Source: an uncultured Methylophaga sp.
Lineage (GTDB): Bacteria; Pseudomonadota; Gammaproteobacteria; Nitrosococcales; Methylophagaceae
Length of the DNA stretch: 14,482 bases
Assembly (NCBI GenBank): GCA_947631375.1
Contig: CANRLD010000023.1
Location: forward strand, 1-14,482
Reading direction: 5' to 3'
Shown: piece by piece, positions 14,447 to 14,482 of the stretch
Layout: every line of letters starts with the position of its first letter
How positions within the stretch are numbered: position 1 is the first letter of the stretch
Position numbers and translations under genes: made by a program
Notes under the pieces: model-generated
Databases searched by the model: none
What the model saw: the letters and a program-made list of their open reading frames with translations, nothing else
Told to the model about the DNA's origin: nothing

Positions 14447-14482
14447 CTACATCATGCCGCCCATACCACCCATATCAGGCAT
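14447..14482 (-). CDS. groEL: Chaperonin GroEL, C-terminal end (partial)
   Basis: The minus strand from the right edge reads MPDMGGMGGMM and then a TAG stop at 14447-14449. This is the typical Gly-Gly-Met tail of the 60-kDa chaperonin, which lines the folding cavity bottom in the cytoplasm. Only these 11 residues are in the window, so the identity rests on the tail motif. That motif is very characteristic. Confidence 0.9.
   Translation of the reverse strand: MPDMGGMGGMM

Overview
The window reads as core chromosome of a gammaproteobacterium of medium GC. I see no insertion sequence, integrase, toxin, CRISPR array or phage gene. The gene order (yebC-ruvC-ruvA-ruvB-ybgC-tolQ-tolR-tolA-tolB-pal-cpoB-queE-queC-tRNA-Lys) is the order I recall from Pseudomonas and relatives. 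The ilvE/glnE pair is also a Pseudomonas-like neighbourhood, although there it lies elsewhere on the chromosome. The DUF6164-type gene and the overall flavour would fit a Methylophaga-like or other Thiotrichales-type organism, but that is a low-confidence guess.

Layout, left to right. Positions 1-100 hold the promoter and antitermination leader (boxB, boxA, boxC) of a ribosomal RNA operon that is transcribed leftward out of the window. A tRNA-Lys(UUU) gene with its own promoter follows at 153-270. From 371 to 13828 there are fifteen genes, all on the minus strand. In transcription order they are glnE, ilvE, yebC, ruvC, ruvA, ruvB, ybgC, tolQ, tolR, tolA, tolB, pal, cpoB, queE and queC. From yebC to queC no gap exceeds 23 bases and several genes overlap. 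On the right, a small membrane-anchored DUF6164-like gene (13995-14363) is read rightward from a clear sigma70-type promoter. It converges on the last 11 codons of groEL, and a strong two-way terminator lies between them.

Functionally the block joins several housekeeping jobs. GlnE adjusts glutamine synthetase, and IlvE makes branched-chain amino acids. YebC is a ribosome-associated or regulatory protein, and RuvABC processes Holliday junctions. YbgC plus TolQRAB-Pal-CpoB form the complete Tol-Pal machine that constricts the outer membrane at division. QueE and QueC perform two steps of queuosine precursor synthesis. All key catalytic residues I could check are present and no gene looks broken.

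The points most worth a second look are the rRNA leader beside tRNA-Lys, the unoccupied tRNA-Lys site (its Pseudomonas counterpart is an island attachment site), the poorly characterised DUF6164-like protein and its promoter architecture, and the internally repeated TolA stalk. I found no convincing new multi-gene system.
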